Part shown: one piece after another, positions 23,335 through 35,780 of the stretch
Numbering within the stretch: the stretch's first letter is position 1
Layout: each line of letters starts with the position of its first letter
From: Gordionus sp. m RMFG-2023
Taxonomy: Eukaryota > Nematomorpha > Gordioida > Chordodea > Parachordodidae
DNA length: 64,000 nt
Direction of reading: 5' to 3'
Assembly: GCF_954871325.1 (NCBI RefSeq)
Contig: NC_088775.1
Span: 10,393,561-10,457,560, forward strand
Position numbers and translations under genes: made by a program
Notes under the pieces: generated by a model
What the model was told of the DNA's origin: nothing
Databases searched by the model: none
Seen by the model: the letters and a program-made list of their open reading frames with translations, nothing else

Positions 23335-23540
23335 CACTAATGTTATTAAAAAGCTCGATTCGTCTCTATTTTTTAAAATGTGCCGATTAAGTTAAAACTA
23401 AAATATTATTATGTAAGCCTGGAGATTTTGCTCATAGCTGGCAGAAGGGTTTAGACATCTATTTGCTAAATCTAGAGGCTTACATAATATTATTTTGGCT
23501 AAAATCTTAATTGGACCGTTTTTAAATATCTACCCAAATG
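23335..23540 (-). repeat. MITE-like element related to 57475-57670
   Basis: Shares GGAGATTTTGCTCATAGCTG and the following AGAAGGGTTTAGACATCTATTTG with the element at 57475-57670, plus a GTTATTAAAAAGCTCGATTC end like that copy's GGTGTTAAATAGCTCGATTA. An internal inverted repeat (AAAATATTATTATGTAAGCC / GGCTTACATAATATTATTTT) could fold into a long hairpin. Confidence 0.6.
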
Positions 23541-23589
23541 ACTTTTTAATAATACTAATTACCACATATGACTAATATATGTATTTAAA

Positions 23590-23742
23590 AAATCGTATTT
23601 GGGAGAAGCTCTGTGGTTAGTCGGAGTGACAACCAGCAAATATCTGTGTTTGAATTCAGGAATCATCGGACGGAAGTTAACTAGGTGGTTGTGTGCTATA
23701 GGGTGATATATGGTAGATCGGAAGTGACCGCATGATCTCATT
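23590..23742 (+). repeat. tRNA-derived SINE (candidate)
   Basis: The first ~70 bases resemble a tRNA gene: an A-box-like GCTCTGTGGTTAGTCGGAG, anticodon-arm spacing, and a B-box-like GTTTGAATTCAGG (consensus GGTTCGAATCC). An unrelated body of about 75 bases (ATCGGACGGAAGTTAACTAG ...) follows. It lacks a clean cloverleaf acceptor stem, which argues against a functional tRNA and for a decayed SINE. No A-tail or target duplication is clear. Confidence 0.5.
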
Positions 23743-23984
23743 ATTAAGAGTATTTTTAAAAAAATTCATTCCTTCTCTAACAAATTGTTATATGTTGTCT
23801 TGGCAACGTTTAAAGTCGCTTCCATACGTAAAATCTAGATAAACGGGGGCGGGCCGTTTGCTTCCAATTTTATAAAGGGAAAGGAATTTAATGGAGCTAT
23901 ATTTATTGGTGGGTTATCAATGACATTTTTCGATTAAATAAGGCAAAGCAGTAAGAATTTATTTTATTATAATTGAATTTTAGA

Positions 23985-24720
23985 GCTACTCAGGAGCATC
24001 GCTAGCCTTTACAATCTCAGGGGGCTCAAGTAAAAAGAATTAATGGGGGGGGACCCCCCAATACTCCCTAATTTTATTCTGATTCATATTTTTCCATTTA
24101 TTATATTATGCCTACAAAATAAACTAGCATTTAAATAATTAAAACAATACAAGACATTGCTATTATATTTTTTAATACAAAATCTATTTATTACAGTATA
24201 AAATATTTTCAATTGCTGATATGAATATATTTTACGTCTATAGAATTATAAATGATAAAAAAAGGTTAATTAATTCATGCTTATGCCTCAATTGATAATG
24301 GTTTTTAAAATACCACATAATATAATTATTAGCAACTTACATTGACATAAGGTCATGAAACTAATATAACTCTCTGTTGTCATTTTAGAGAATGTTTCAT
24401 AAAATGGATATATAAGGAAAAATTTATAGAACTAACTAAATCAACAATTCTTGAAGAAGAGAATATTAACAACCAATCCAAATCATAAAACTATATGGTG
24501 GTTAGAGCTTCCTCTTATGACATGATAGCAGCTTGATAAGTAATAGAGAAAATTATTGTGAGATAATAAATTTCTAAAAGATTATCTTCCATTTTTAATG
24601 GTATATAAACGACCACACGTTGACCATTATTGCCAGTGGCATCTCTAGGGGGCGAACAGGGGCTCGAGCCCCCTGAAAAATTTGAATAGCCCCCTGATCA
24701 AAAATTTTTTTTTTAATGGC
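23985..24720. repeat. Termini of dispersed GGGGGCTC-type transposons
   Basis: Two GC-rich blocks: 23994-24062 (ATCGCTAGCCTTT ... CTCAGGGGGCTCAAG, recurring near 1665-1710) and 24634-24700 (CAGTGGCATCTCTAGGGGGC ... GCTCGAGCCCCCT, recurring reversed at 2236-2283, beside a hAT transposase tail). CAGTGGC-type starts are common for hAT elements. Interiors are AT-rich and non-coding. Confidence 0.45.
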
Positions 24721-25316
24721 TCCTTAAAATCCCCTTGAACTTAAAATAATTTTAATTGCCCATCAACGATTTCTTTTATAATTCTATTGAGTAATATATA
24801 GATTTAATTTTATTATTTAAAAATTAATAAAACTATCTAAACTTTTATTAAATGAATACTAATTTATTTATTAGATTAGATTACATATAAATTTTATTTT
24901 CACTATGTCAGCTTGCAATCAAATTCTGTGTTAAAAGAATATCAATATCACTCAATAATTAATTCAGCATTAACAGTTGAAACTTAATTGACTTTTATTA
25001 TTTTAATTATTATAAAACCCTAATTAAATAAATATTAATTGAAAATTAACAAATTTAATATTGAGTTAAAAATCAATAATACTATGTTATTGATTTTTAA
25101 ATTTAATTACCATGCTTCTTCTTAAAATTATTTTCAAGGTCCAAATTAAGTATAAATTATTTTTTATAAAAAGTAAGTAGACATATAGTTTATAATCCTT
25201 TATTATATATAATTGGTTATAAATATTAGGTAAAATGCCAATTTTACAGACGTATTTGATAATTCAATATTTAACGCCATCTATTTAATAACATTATTAA
25301 AAATTTAACATCTTAT
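24721..25316. other. AT-rich non-coding stretch
   Basis: I see no gene or structured repeat; it is probably the interior of the transposon starting at 24634. Confidence 0.3.
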
Positions 25317-25440
25317 TAGTGCTGTAAACGTTAATACAAAAAAGAAACGCGTTACTGTTACTCGTTACATTTGAAAAAAGGAACGCGTTACCGTTACTAC
25401 CTTGGAACGCACGTTACCGACTTTTCAAAAAAGTAATAGG
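25317..25440 (+). repeat. hAT-like terminus, AACGCGTTACCGTTAC repeats
   Basis: Begins TAGTGCTGTAAACG, one base off the TAGTGTTGTAAACG start of the hAT element at 36659, and carries repeated ACGCGTTACTGTTAC / AACGCGTTACCGTTAC. A matching reversed terminus lies at 32405-32517, so the two may be ends of one element now containing other insertions; no target duplication confirms this. Confidence 0.5.
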
Positions 25441-26000
25441 CTACTCGTAAAAATTAAATATATACAAAAATAATATTTATTTTTTTCCGACAATATATAA
25501 TAAAATAAAACTATACAAAAAGAATATATAAGATAGTTTTATAAAAAAAATTTCACATATATAATTATACTATAAATAAAATCCTACAAAAATAATATAT
25601 TATAAGATAACATCTTTATGTATCAATTTTTTATTTATTTTTCGCAACAATTGATTTCAAAATTTTGATCAGACAAACAATAGCGCTTAGTGCTCAACAC
25701 AGCTGGTTAAATAATTGGATGTTATATATAGTATTTTAAAATAAATAAAATCTATAATGAAATTCTCTGTAAAATTTTATTATTGGATAAATCCTGGCTA
25801 CGCCACTATTCCATTTATTTAAACAAAGTTTTTAAATTATTCTTTAATTAACAATTATAGTCAAACCAATAGTAATACTAAAACAAGAAATAGAAGATAT
25901 TGTTTAAAAAACTCAATATCAAAATCAATATTTTGTTAATCTTGGGTTTTTAATGTTGGTTCCTAGCCCAATACTGTAGTATAATTTAATTGCTTATATT

Positions 26001-26410
26001 TAGGGCTGTGCCGATCCGCATATTTTCACCGATCCGATCCGATCCAAAATTGCTTCAAAACCGATCTGATACTGATATATTGATTTTTCACCATCCCCTT
26101 TTGAACCAAATGTAATTAAAATCAATATTTTTTATGCAAAAAATCAAATTATGCATTTAATTTCTTTATTTATACAATTAACTATAATTAAAAAAACATA
26201 TATTTGATAATATATCCATTTTATGTTGGTATGAATTATAAAATTGTAATATTTAATATATAAATTATAATATATTAGATTTTTTTAAAAAATATGAGAG
26301 CCTCTTTTTCTGAAGCTTCTACGATATGGACTATCTATATCCCCTGCCGTACTAAAGGCAGGCTCATATGATTCCGCAGATAACGCATTTTGCAATTTCC
26401 AGAATTCAGA
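26001..26410 (-). mobile_element. hAT remnant with TAGGGCTGTGCCGATC terminus
   Basis: The left end TAGGGCTGTGCCGATCCG is followed by GATCCGATCCGATCC subterminal repeats. Minus-strand translation of about 26280-26400 gives a damaged hAT tail around PAFSTAGDIDSP (pattern SERaFSTAGn...). The other end is missing; the copy of the ~200-bp repeat at 26478 lies just beyond. Confidence 0.55.
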
Positions 26411-26477
26411 TACCATTTAAAAAAATTCTTTTATTTAAAGTATAAATAATAAAATTGGCTTATTATTTAAAAAATTA

Positions 26478-26677
26478 TTTTGGTGTGTAATATTATTTTA
26501 TTCTATTTTTTATTTATCTTTTATTAACATTACAATAATTATTTTTTTAAAAAAAGTATTTAAAAGCGCCATCATTAGGAGGGATTTATATTGTATATTA
26601 TAATTTTCATATATTATTTTAAAATAATTATTTTAACATTCTTATAACACAGTGACAATAATGTAAATAAATAAAAT
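26478..26677 (+). repeat. Dispersed ~200-bp repeat, copy 2
   Basis: Partner of 18550-18757, same orientation; differences are mostly small length changes in A/T runs. Confidence 0.8.
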
Positions 26678-28240
26678 AATGATTTATGTGAAGTTATTAT
26701 TTTGCCAAAATTTTATTTGAAAATAATTATATTGCAATTTAAAAGATTATAAATATTATTAATATTTATTTTTAAACATTATAAATAATTCAAATATTTA
26801 CTAATTTATTTACATATTGTCACAGGACGTGAACCTGTTCTATTAAAAATTACAACGATTTTTTTAATAGGGTCTTTAATGACCTACAATTTTGAATTAA
26901 TTTAGATGAAATTTTTAATCCTAGTTTTTGAAAAAGCCCGATTGGACCAATGTAAAGGAAATCAATATTTAAGCCAAAATAATATTGCCTTTATCTCGAG
27001 ATTTCCTTAATAGAAATCTAAATCTTAGTCCCATCTATGGAGCAAAATATTTAGGTTTGTGTAAAATTTTTGTGGATAAAATATTGAGTTGACCTTTTTC
27101 GCCTCAAATCCAACCGTTTAACACTACAGCCTATAATAAAATAAAAATATATGTGAATAAGAAACATATATTTGTCTAGTATACACTTTAAAATATTTGT
27201 TAATTTTCAGGTCCTATGAAATATTTTGTATAAAGTTTCTCGATCCCATAAATCTTTTTACCTGTTGGCTTCAACTGAAATTTCTCTTTTTTCAGGAAAT
27301 TAGCCAATAAAATTTTGTCAGCACCAGTCAGTTCGGCTTCGAACGAACTATTGATTATTTTTTATAGTCGATAATCGTTTGCCAGCGAAAAGACGAATAC
27401 AACAAAATAAAAAAATATTATTAGTATTCTTCGATATAAAAATTAAATTAGAAACTAAAATTTTTAAACGTGAACAAAATTTTGTCTTTCGGGTCGAACT
27501 GAGAAAAATTGAGAAACGGGCATAAATATATTTAGTGCCAGCTTGAATAAATAACAAATTATGAATGGCCCATTTCTTATACCAATCTCTAATTAAAAAA
27601 AAAATACTAATTTTAAGATTAATTTCTTGCCTAATTGAATTGCAAATATATGTTGATTTAATAACTTAATCGGGCTCTTTCATAATTCATTAAAATTTCG
27701 ATTTTCCATATTTGAAGTTTATATTCTTAGGTTTATAGGACTAAATGTCCTTTTATGTATATATTTTTGTCCATAAACTGTTCGCAGAATTTTGACCGGC
27801 TTCTAAACTATCAGCTTGCATTATTATTCTATTTGAGTTCCTAACCATATCAAATTTTGTGTTGATAAAATATTCGTGATCCGTCAAGACCTAGACCAGC
27901 GCACTATAGTGATAATTATCATTAACAATCAAAATGAATTTCTTAAATTTTTATTAAATTAAATTCAGCTTCTTATTAAATAATTGTGAAATCGAATAAA
28001 ATTTTTGATAAGTGAAATTACTAAATTAAATTTAAATAATTATAATAAAAGAAATAATAATCAATATAATAATAAAAAAAAACTAAATATTCAAATTTCT
28101 ATTTAAAATTTTCACTGAAGTATTCAAATGATAATTATGGACCTTAATTTAATATCATATTTATAATTAAACTATTATGAAATAATACTTCTTTTAATGG
28201 GTATTTTATAAATTCTATTATCAAAGTAATGTTTAAATTA
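26678..28240. other. Non-coding AT-rich stretch
   Basis: No exon-like or repeat structure I can name. The frames at 27348-27557 and 28144-28344 are not supported: no recognisable motif and no splice context. Confidence 0.3.
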
Positions 28241-28247
28241 ATAATAT

Positions 28248-29148
28248 GCAGGCCTGATTCTAGTATAGATCTACCAATTTTAAACTGCCCTGCCCCCCCC
28301 CACCCATAAAAAGATTTGCACCTACACCCGCCCCCCTCCCACACACAAAAGAAATAAAATATTATAGATAATTTTTTTAAAAGTAAGAATGTAATGAGAG
28401 AGAAATAACTGTTGTTTAAACTACTATCGGTTTTATAAACTATTCATTCATGTAAATACCTATTAGAGCCAATCGCACCCCATAATGAGAAACAAGGAGA
28501 AAATGTAAATGTAGTTATTAGTGGATGAAGGTGAAGATGATCAAGGTGCCAAGATTTAGAATAAGGAAAATATACTTGAGCTTCCAAAAACCAAATAGAG
28601 AGATTCGATTTTTTTTTAATTATTCATATCAATCGAGTTATAAGTCAAGAATGAGTAAACCCGTTTAATTGGGACATGGAAAAAACACAATTGAAACTAT
28701 AATTTTGGAAGTATTTTTAAGGCCTTTCTCAGCCAATATTGTATTATGCTTTATTTTTATTTTTACACTGCTCAATTATTGATCATAATATCAATTGTAA
28801 TATAGCTATAAATATTTTCTTAATTACATATATTTTATAAATGAATCCCTAACAAGTATTATACAAGCACAATTAAACTATAACAATGTTATTATATAAT
28901 ATTTGTAAAATCATTAAATCAACTTATTTCTTTCCAGCTATAAGTCAATTCTTATTTTCCATCTAATTTTATAAATAATTTTTTGTATATTTTTATATAT
29001 GGTATTTTTCAAATAAATATCTTATTCCAATTTTGTGTTCAACTAACTCAAATATTTGTTCTATGGCGTTAGAAAAAAATTTCTTAACTGCCCATCCAAA
29101 ATTTTTGCCTGCCCCTACCCTCCAATGGGTGAAGCTAGAATTGGACAC
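28248..29148. repeat. Possible small DNA element cut by an LTR insertion
   Basis: A GC-rich block CAGGCCTGATTCTAG ... CTGCCCTGCCCCCC at 28248-28330, and an inverted-looking partner CTGCCCATCC ... GGGTGAAGCTAGAATTGGAC at 29088-29146, ending two bases before the LTR at 29149. The partners would form the two ends of a ~900-bp element. Weak similarity only. Confidence 0.35.
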
Positions 29149-29563
29149 TGTTGTAAATGTTAGATTTAATTTGCATAAAGATTTCTTTTGGATTTTGTTG
29201 TACTTTATATGTAATTTGCATAAAGAATTTTTGTGGATTTATTGTTAAAACGCGTGATAAAAAGATTATATTTGAATAGTTAGATTAGTTATAAGAAGAT
29301 TGAAAAGAGTATAAAAAGGCAAATTTTTACGATACAATGAATCTTTGATGTTTTTTTAAATTATTAACTTTTTTAATTATATTTTATTTTATTTTATTTT
29401 ATTTTTTTTATGATTTTTACTATTATAATTTTGAATAAAGAATTAAAGTTGATTTTATGATTTCGTGATTCCTAATTATTATTAATTTCCTTTATATATA
29501 TTATTTGTTTTCTATTTTTATATTTAGGTTTTGATGCACAATGACAAACTTGTCGTTGTGACA
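29149..29563 (+). repeat. LTR (plus orientation)
   Basis: Starts TG, ends CA; contains an AATAAAG-type signal near 29433 and a TTTTA microsatellite at about 29385-29410. Partner of the inverted LTR at 30738-31156. Confidence 0.88.
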
Positions 29564-30640
29564 ATGGTGCCGAAACCCGGGACTGAACCTCATCTTCTTT
29601 TCAGCTATGTTAATAAATTTATATCTAAAAATCCTATTCTAAAATATATATCAAAACCTATCTTTTAAAAAAATTATCATTGTGTATTTATTTCCTCATG
29701 TACTCTTTGACACTCAAGTCTTTAAAAAAAACTGCTGAAATATATAAATCTCTTTTCATACATAAGTTGTTGAGAAATCAATGACATCTAATCATAAAAG
29801 TTTTCATACTTACGTTTATGAACAACCTCTTAACTCTAATCACTATGGTTTTCACCCCACGTCTTTGAAGAATTTATGAAATCTAATCATTATAATTTTT
29901 CGCACAACCGTTGTTGAAAACTGATATGTATATTTCTAAAGCATGTTTTTCCTTTTGTATTATTAGAATAATATTGTATAATTCTTCTTAAATCTTATTC
30001 ATGATTCGAAATAAAAATCCGATCTCAAATTGAGCTCGATTGCGGCATAAATTTTCTAATGACGAAAAGCCGATTCTCTCTATGAAGATTTTTTGGTTAA
30101 TCTACAACCTAATATACTAATTCACATTAATCCTTGAGGCTGTTTTATCTCTCGCAGCCCTTAAAATAAAAGTTAAACGTAAATCTTCAATAAGAATTTA
30201 ATCAACTATTTCCTAACAATAAAGTTATATTCTATATTCACCGAATTTTTTAATTATTATATCTCAGCAACCTATTAGTTAAATATTTACTTTCGCAATT
30301 TATGTTTCTATTTCTTTGTCAAAGTTATTTCTAGTGATCACTTGATAATAATTCTAAAATCTAAAATATCATAGTCTTTATTAGTTTCAAAATTCCAATG
30401 GTTTTTAGTTTACCAGTAACTTCTAAATATAAAATTCCTAATTTTCACCTTTAAATAACTAAACACAATTATATCTTATCTACTATGAATGTTACCTTTG
30501 TCTTTAATTTTAGATTTTATATTCCTACATAAACATAATCTTAACAACATAATTTTTCCTTTTCATCTTTATTTACATATTTTTCTTACGTTCTTCTGGA
30601 ATTTTTTTTTTATTAGAATACAGTTTGACACATCTCCTTG
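29149..30640 (+). mobile_element. LTR-element 5' part: LTR, tRNA-Phe primer site, leader
   Basis: A 415-bp LTR (29149-29563, TGTTGTAAATG ... GTTGTGACA) is followed after one base by TGGTGCCGAAACCCGGGA and continues CTGAACC. This complements the 3' end of eukaryotic tRNA-Phe over 25 bases with one mismatch, a textbook primer-binding site. Downstream to about 30.64 kb is AT-rich leader or body without a recognisable gag. No matching 3' LTR in the same orientation is present in the window. Fossil, incomplete. Confidence 0.8.
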
Positions 30641-30737
30641 TTGTCCCACCGGTCACAATGCGTGATTTGCATTAGAATGAAAGTTGTAAAGGGCCGGTCT
30701 CCTCCGCTCTCCAACACCATTGTCACAACGACACCAT

Positions 30738-31156
30738 TGTCACAACGACAAGTTTGTCATTGTGCATCAAAACCTAAATATAAAAATAGAAAACAAATAT
30801 ATATATATAAAGGAAATTAATAATAATTAAAAATCACGAAATCATAAAATCAACTTTAATTCTTTATTCAAATATAATAGTAAAAATCATAAAAAAAATA
30901 AAATAAAATAAAATATAATAAAATATAATTAAAAAAGTTAATAATTTAAAAAAACATCAAAGATTCATTGTATCGTAAAAATTTGCCTTTTTATACTCTT
31001 TTCAATCTTCTTATAACTAATCTAACTATTCAAATATAATCTTTTTATCACGCGTTATAACAATAAATCCACAAGAATTCTTTATGCAAATTACATATAA
31101 AGTACAACAAAATCCAAAAGAAATCTTTATGCAAATTAAATCTAACATTTACAACA
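30738..31156 (-). repeat. LTR (minus orientation), same family
   Basis: Reverse complement of 29149-29563 with few differences. On its upstream side in its own orientation (31157 onward) the purine tract AAGTAGGGAGG abuts the LTR, so this copy is a 3' LTR. Beyond its other end the last ~17 bases of the LTR are repeated (30721-30737), followed by GTTGGAGAGCGGAGGAGACC read on the minus strand instead of the tRNA-Phe site. Confidence 0.85.
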
Positions 31157-31720
31157 CCTCCCTACTTAAATTAAACCCAACATTCTGCGAATAATCAATC
31201 TTCTTTCGATCTCGACTTATTCTTCTTAATTTTTGCTGTCTTCTAAGTTCTAACGAAGGCTTTGTCGCTTGAAATTTTTGAATTCTATCTGTCGCTTGTC
31301 ACCCTGTGAAACGATCAGCTTTTTATCGCTGTAAGCCACTGACGAACTTGATACACGCCGGTTTTCCACTATCCACGATTGATAACGATTATCGATGACA
31401 TCCAGTTTCTTTTCCTCTCTTGTTTTTTGCTAGTCTGTTTTAATCTTTTTTACAATTTATCGTAGCTTGTTTCCTATCCAGACTAAAGTCTCGATAATAA
31501 TTGGCTATTATTGGTCAGCGATTAACGATTGCAGCATAACGTCTTGACCCTACTTTCTATCAATTTGCTTGTTTTCCCCTTTCTCTTGTAATTGATTGGT
31601 TGTTGCCTCTAATTCTTGTAATCGTATCTATCTTTCAGACTTCCGGGTCTTCTACGACAGTTTGCCCTTGCTGAGATATCGGGTAATCACATCTAATCTA
31701 CTTCTTCCTAAAATAATCTA
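31157..31720 (-). pseudogene. 3' internal remnant of the minus-oriented LTR element
   Basis: The sequence to the right of the inverted LTR is GC-richer than its surroundings. On the minus strand it contains an Arg/Lys/Gln-rich stretch close to the LTR (RRQQKLRRISRDRKK, then NVGFNLSREV), resembling the basic tail of some Ty3-type polyproteins. Strongly decayed; no RT or integrase motif. Family assignment is tentative. Confidence 0.4.
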
Positions 31721-32404
31721 TTTAAATAACTTCTGAAATATTTTATCACTTTCTTATATTTATTTTCAAATATTAACTACCTAATACAAATATACTAATA
31801 AAATATATAATTATACCAACCTTATCCTAATGTCTACATTTATCTCCTCTAAACTAATTCTGCCTTTAATAAATGGCGTAAATTATACTAAATCTTAAAT
31901 TTATAATACGTAGCAAAATATAATAAATTATATAAATATATCAAATTCTATCAGACACGATAATATATAATTAATATTTTTATTTAAAATGTATTTTTAG
32001 GTTTGTGCTGGACATTTAGGCTGAAATGAGGTGGAACATAATTTACACTTAAAAGTGTAGATTTTGCACCCTTAATTTTCTTTATTGGCATAAAATATGT
32101 TTCATATTGAGGTCAGGGTAGGGCTAAATCATCTTCATCTGAATTAATAGATAAAATGAACATAATATTCTTTATAAAATTAGAGAAAATAATATAAATT
32201 AAACTCATACCTTGATTGATTCAATATTAATTAGATTGACTGAAGATTTAACAACGAATATTAAAAATAAAAGGAAGGAATTTGGTGGTAGATGTGAATT
32301 AAAAAGTCGGCTTAAATTATGTATAAAATTTTAAAAATAAATAGAGTAGTTTTATAATACAATAAAAATATGTTTTTTTTTCCATATTTTTTAAGAAAAA
32401 ATTT
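31721..32404. other. AT-rich non-coding stretch
   Basis: No supported features. Confidence 0.3.
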
Positions 32405-32517
32405 AAAGTAACGTTTTACGTTACCGTTACCCAAATAAAAACGCATTACTCGATACTTATTTTCAGGAGATGGAACGAAATGGCGTTCCTTTCCTTTAAA
32501 AAATTGACGTAGCACTA
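32405..32517 (-). repeat. hAT-like terminus, partner type of 25317
   Basis: Reverse-strand reading begins TAGTGCTACGTCAA and contains GGAACGCC, TGGGTAACGGTAACG and AACGTTAC motifs like those at 25317-25440. The open frame at 32312-32752 is translation of this terminus and its flank, not a gene. Confidence 0.45.
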
Positions 32518-35086
32518 CTGTTAATTGTCTACTAGATGCAAACCAGTAAAATAAAAGATTGCAACAATTTTTAAAAATATCTGCCAATTTCACCAAAAAA
32601 AATATTTGTTTTTCACCCGCAGGCTGAGAGCCAACCTCTAATATTAAGTAGAAATGTTCCAGCCTAAAAAAAAATAATAAAGAAATTCCGATAAATGAAC
32701 TCCACGGCTTAAATTTAATTATTTTAGAAATATCTTTGAAAACAATAAACATATTTTATAGTAGATTTTCAGAATAGATTTTAATTTCTCAATTTTAAAT
32801 CCTTTCTTTTCAGGAAATTAGTCAGTAAATATTTGTCAACCCCCGCCCATAGAAGAATCCAACTAAATAAAAAGTAATGATAGCATTCTTCAGATTTTAA
32901 ATTAATAATTTTTTTGGAAGTGGTAAATATTTTGTACTAAAAAGAATTGAGAATACATGAATATCTATAGTGCCCGCGTGAGTGAATAACAAATTAGGGC
33001 TATGGCAACCTCTAATACCAATCCCTAATTAAAAAATACTAATTTTCAGGCTAATTGTTCGTTCCTCAATTATATTTTAAGTACATATTGATTATAATAT
33101 CTTCTTAACTCTTTCATTTAATTCTTCGAAATTCCATTTTCCATCTACGAACTTTACATTTTGTGGATATTAAATGTCCTTTGTAGAATTTCGCCAATAA
33201 GATTCTATCCTGACCGGTTACTAATTTATCTACTGAAATTATCATTCTAATTATTATTCCAATCCTGAGGTTCTCTTGCCTTTATAAAAAGTTTGTATAT
33301 AATATCTCCCAATTCTTTAATAATAAATTTCTAAAATAAAGTGATGAAAAAATATTATTTTTATCTATTTCCTGAAATTAATTATAATCAAAAACTGAGA
33401 TATTTCAAAAGTGGTTTTTGTGAGCCTTGAGGTTTTCTTCTAGTGTACTCAACTCGAAAGGTTTATTTTTAACCAAATATGGATACTATATTATGCATAT
33501 GAGGCTATAATTTTTTTAATATCGGATCACATATAAAATATTTATAACACTAACACAATATATGATTTATACCCTCAAAAGTAACTTTTTTAAATGCTAC
33601 AATTTATCAAAAATAAAATATAATAAAGATTTTAATTATCCAAAAACTATCTTAAAAAGATAAAATCTTATAATGATTATTCTTTATTTGAACAAAATAT
33701 ATGTTTAAATTACCATAAAATTAAATTTTAACGATATTGAGAGTCTGGCTATTGTGGTTCAGATGAACTTTTTGAGCGTTATTTTTGAAATTTATTTTTG
33801 ATTGTTGAAATTTGAATATGTTAAGAAATCATATTAGAAAAAAGAATCAACAAATAAATGATAAGGTCATTGAAACATTTAATGAAAATTCGTCCTGCTA
33901 GCCGTTATGGAGTAAACAAATTTAGGTTATTCAACAGTAAAAAGATATAAATCAAGTTTAATGAAACAACAAGATTTTAAATTGTCTACGTCATGACAAA
34001 TATTCAAGAAAGTGAAAGATATTATACAATTATCTAATAATTGCATCTAAAATGTTTATGGGTCTTTACCTCACATAATTACTCTTTCGCAGATCCTATT
34101 TCAATTTTAATCCAGTCTTTATTTGTTTAATGTCAATAAATTTCTCTAATTTATTATAATTATTTTCCATTGTGACTTATTTTTATCAATAATGTAGTTG
34201 CAATAATATATATATCATTTTAATATTTAAAAATAATCAATATTATCAGCTGAAAAGCGCCTCATGGGAAAGCTCATCCTTCCCCGGGTGAGCTCCTTTC
34301 CCAAATATTTATTTTCGGAAAAATTTATATTGTTAAAATGGTATATAATTTTTTAAAAATTATTTTTATGTTTAGTAGTGTTGTAAAAATAGATATTATC
34401 ACTTGACAAACCATGATATTATTTTTTAACAAAACAATTATTTTTTATTATATAGATATGAAATATTAAAAATAATTGGGCAGATCTATATACAAAATAC
34501 TAAATTGGTTTTCTGAAATTTTATTTAATTCTTCTAAATTTATAATAAATTGTTTAGCAATTTAAATTATATATATTCAGTTATTCACCATGACTAGTAT
34601 AATATTGTCTTAAAAGATGAGGATATCTTATCTAACCTAACTCGATATTTTTATATCAATATGCCGAGGTTCAAAAGAGACCGGGGATAGGTTATCCCGC
34701 GGCATTTTTCTTAAATATTAATTAACCATAAAGATATGTAAAGAAAAAACTACTTTTAAATATTTTGAAAAATTTGCTTAGTTTATTTTTTATAATACTT
34801 CAAGTTTTTATTGGATAAATATAGTCCCTGTGTACCATATTAGATTTTTATGTTGAGACAATCTAGGTTTTATATAATTGGATTCGTCCCTGCTTACAGT
34901 TATTCCACACTGTCCGCATAAAAACAAATTCCCAAACTTTTTAAATCTTCTAAAATTAATTAAAAACAGATTGCAAGTACACCATAAACTTAAACAATAC
35001 ACCAATATATTTTAATTACATAAATATAACAAATATATATTTACATTTATTTAAGTAATATAAGTATTATAATATTATATAAGTGT
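32518..35086. other. Non-coding AT-rich stretch with a hairpin
   Basis: The only structure I can name is a hairpin at 34265-34301 (GGGAAAGCTCA ... TGAGCTCCTTTCCC around CCCCGGG). A TAGTGTTGTAAAAATAG motif at about 34375 resembles hAT-family starts in this window. No coding signal. Confidence 0.35.
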
Positions 35087-35780
35087 TTATTTATATAATT
35101 CGTCTCTTAGATTAAATATCTTGCCATCCAGTGCTATGCATTGTTTGAGGGTATTAGAGGACATTCGATTCCTTTTTTTAGTAACCGTATCCCCAGCACG
35201 TGACAACCTTCGCTCGTTAGGGACAGATGTTGTTTGTTGTGCCAGATAATCTCTTGTCATTTGTGATAAGAATGAAAATCATGCCTGATTTCCTCCCCAC
35301 CCTCCTTTTCTCTCCTCCAATCTAAAACATTAACGTTTACCGGACAACCCAGTTCTCCTAAATATTCGTCAATTTCACTATCAAGAGGGCTCACGCTAGG
35401 ATTTTTCTTTCTAGGTGTCATGAAAAAAAATTATTATATACTTTTTTAATTCTTACCACAGATGTCAGATTTTTCGCATGTCTGGCATCATCGATAAATT
35501 TATAAATTGTCTCAGAAATAAATAAATTATTAAGTTTCAAAATAATCATTTTGGATATCAATATATTATAGAATTAAGGATTTTGAGTCTAAAAATGAGC
35601 GAACATAATTAGCAAAATTTGCCATTTTCCCCATATATTCGTTGAATATTAGCAGCATTTTAGATGCTGCCGCCTTTATTATTTCATAGTCATTTTTGTA
35701 GAATGATATGTTCGTGCATAAGATTTAAAATGAGATCGCCATCTCAATAATTGAAGATTGATATCTTCATCGATAGTATA
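35087..35780 (-). mobile_element. hAT transposase remnant
   Basis: Minus-strand frames give SEIDEYLGELG near 35370, then about 35090-35270 reads DYLAQQTTSVPNERRLSRAG, DTVTKKRNRMSS, and ends DGKIFNLRDELYK with a natural stop. This is the hAT C-terminal dimerisation region. Upstream, about 35620-35700 gives AAASKMLLIFNEYMGKM, fitting the helical region before the 'DPR.K' motif. At least one frameshift lies between these parts. No termini identified. Confidence 0.75.

Noticed and set aside
23590-23665. Functional tRNA gene
   Set aside because: No paired acceptor stem and a degenerate B box; a SINE head fits better.
24634-25807. One element from CAGTGGC to GCCACT
   Set aside because: Another family's terminus starts inside it at 25317, and the flanking octamers do not match.
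32312-32752. 146-residue minus-strand open frame
   Set aside because: Runs through a hAT-type terminus with GTAACG repeats; composition is not protein-like.
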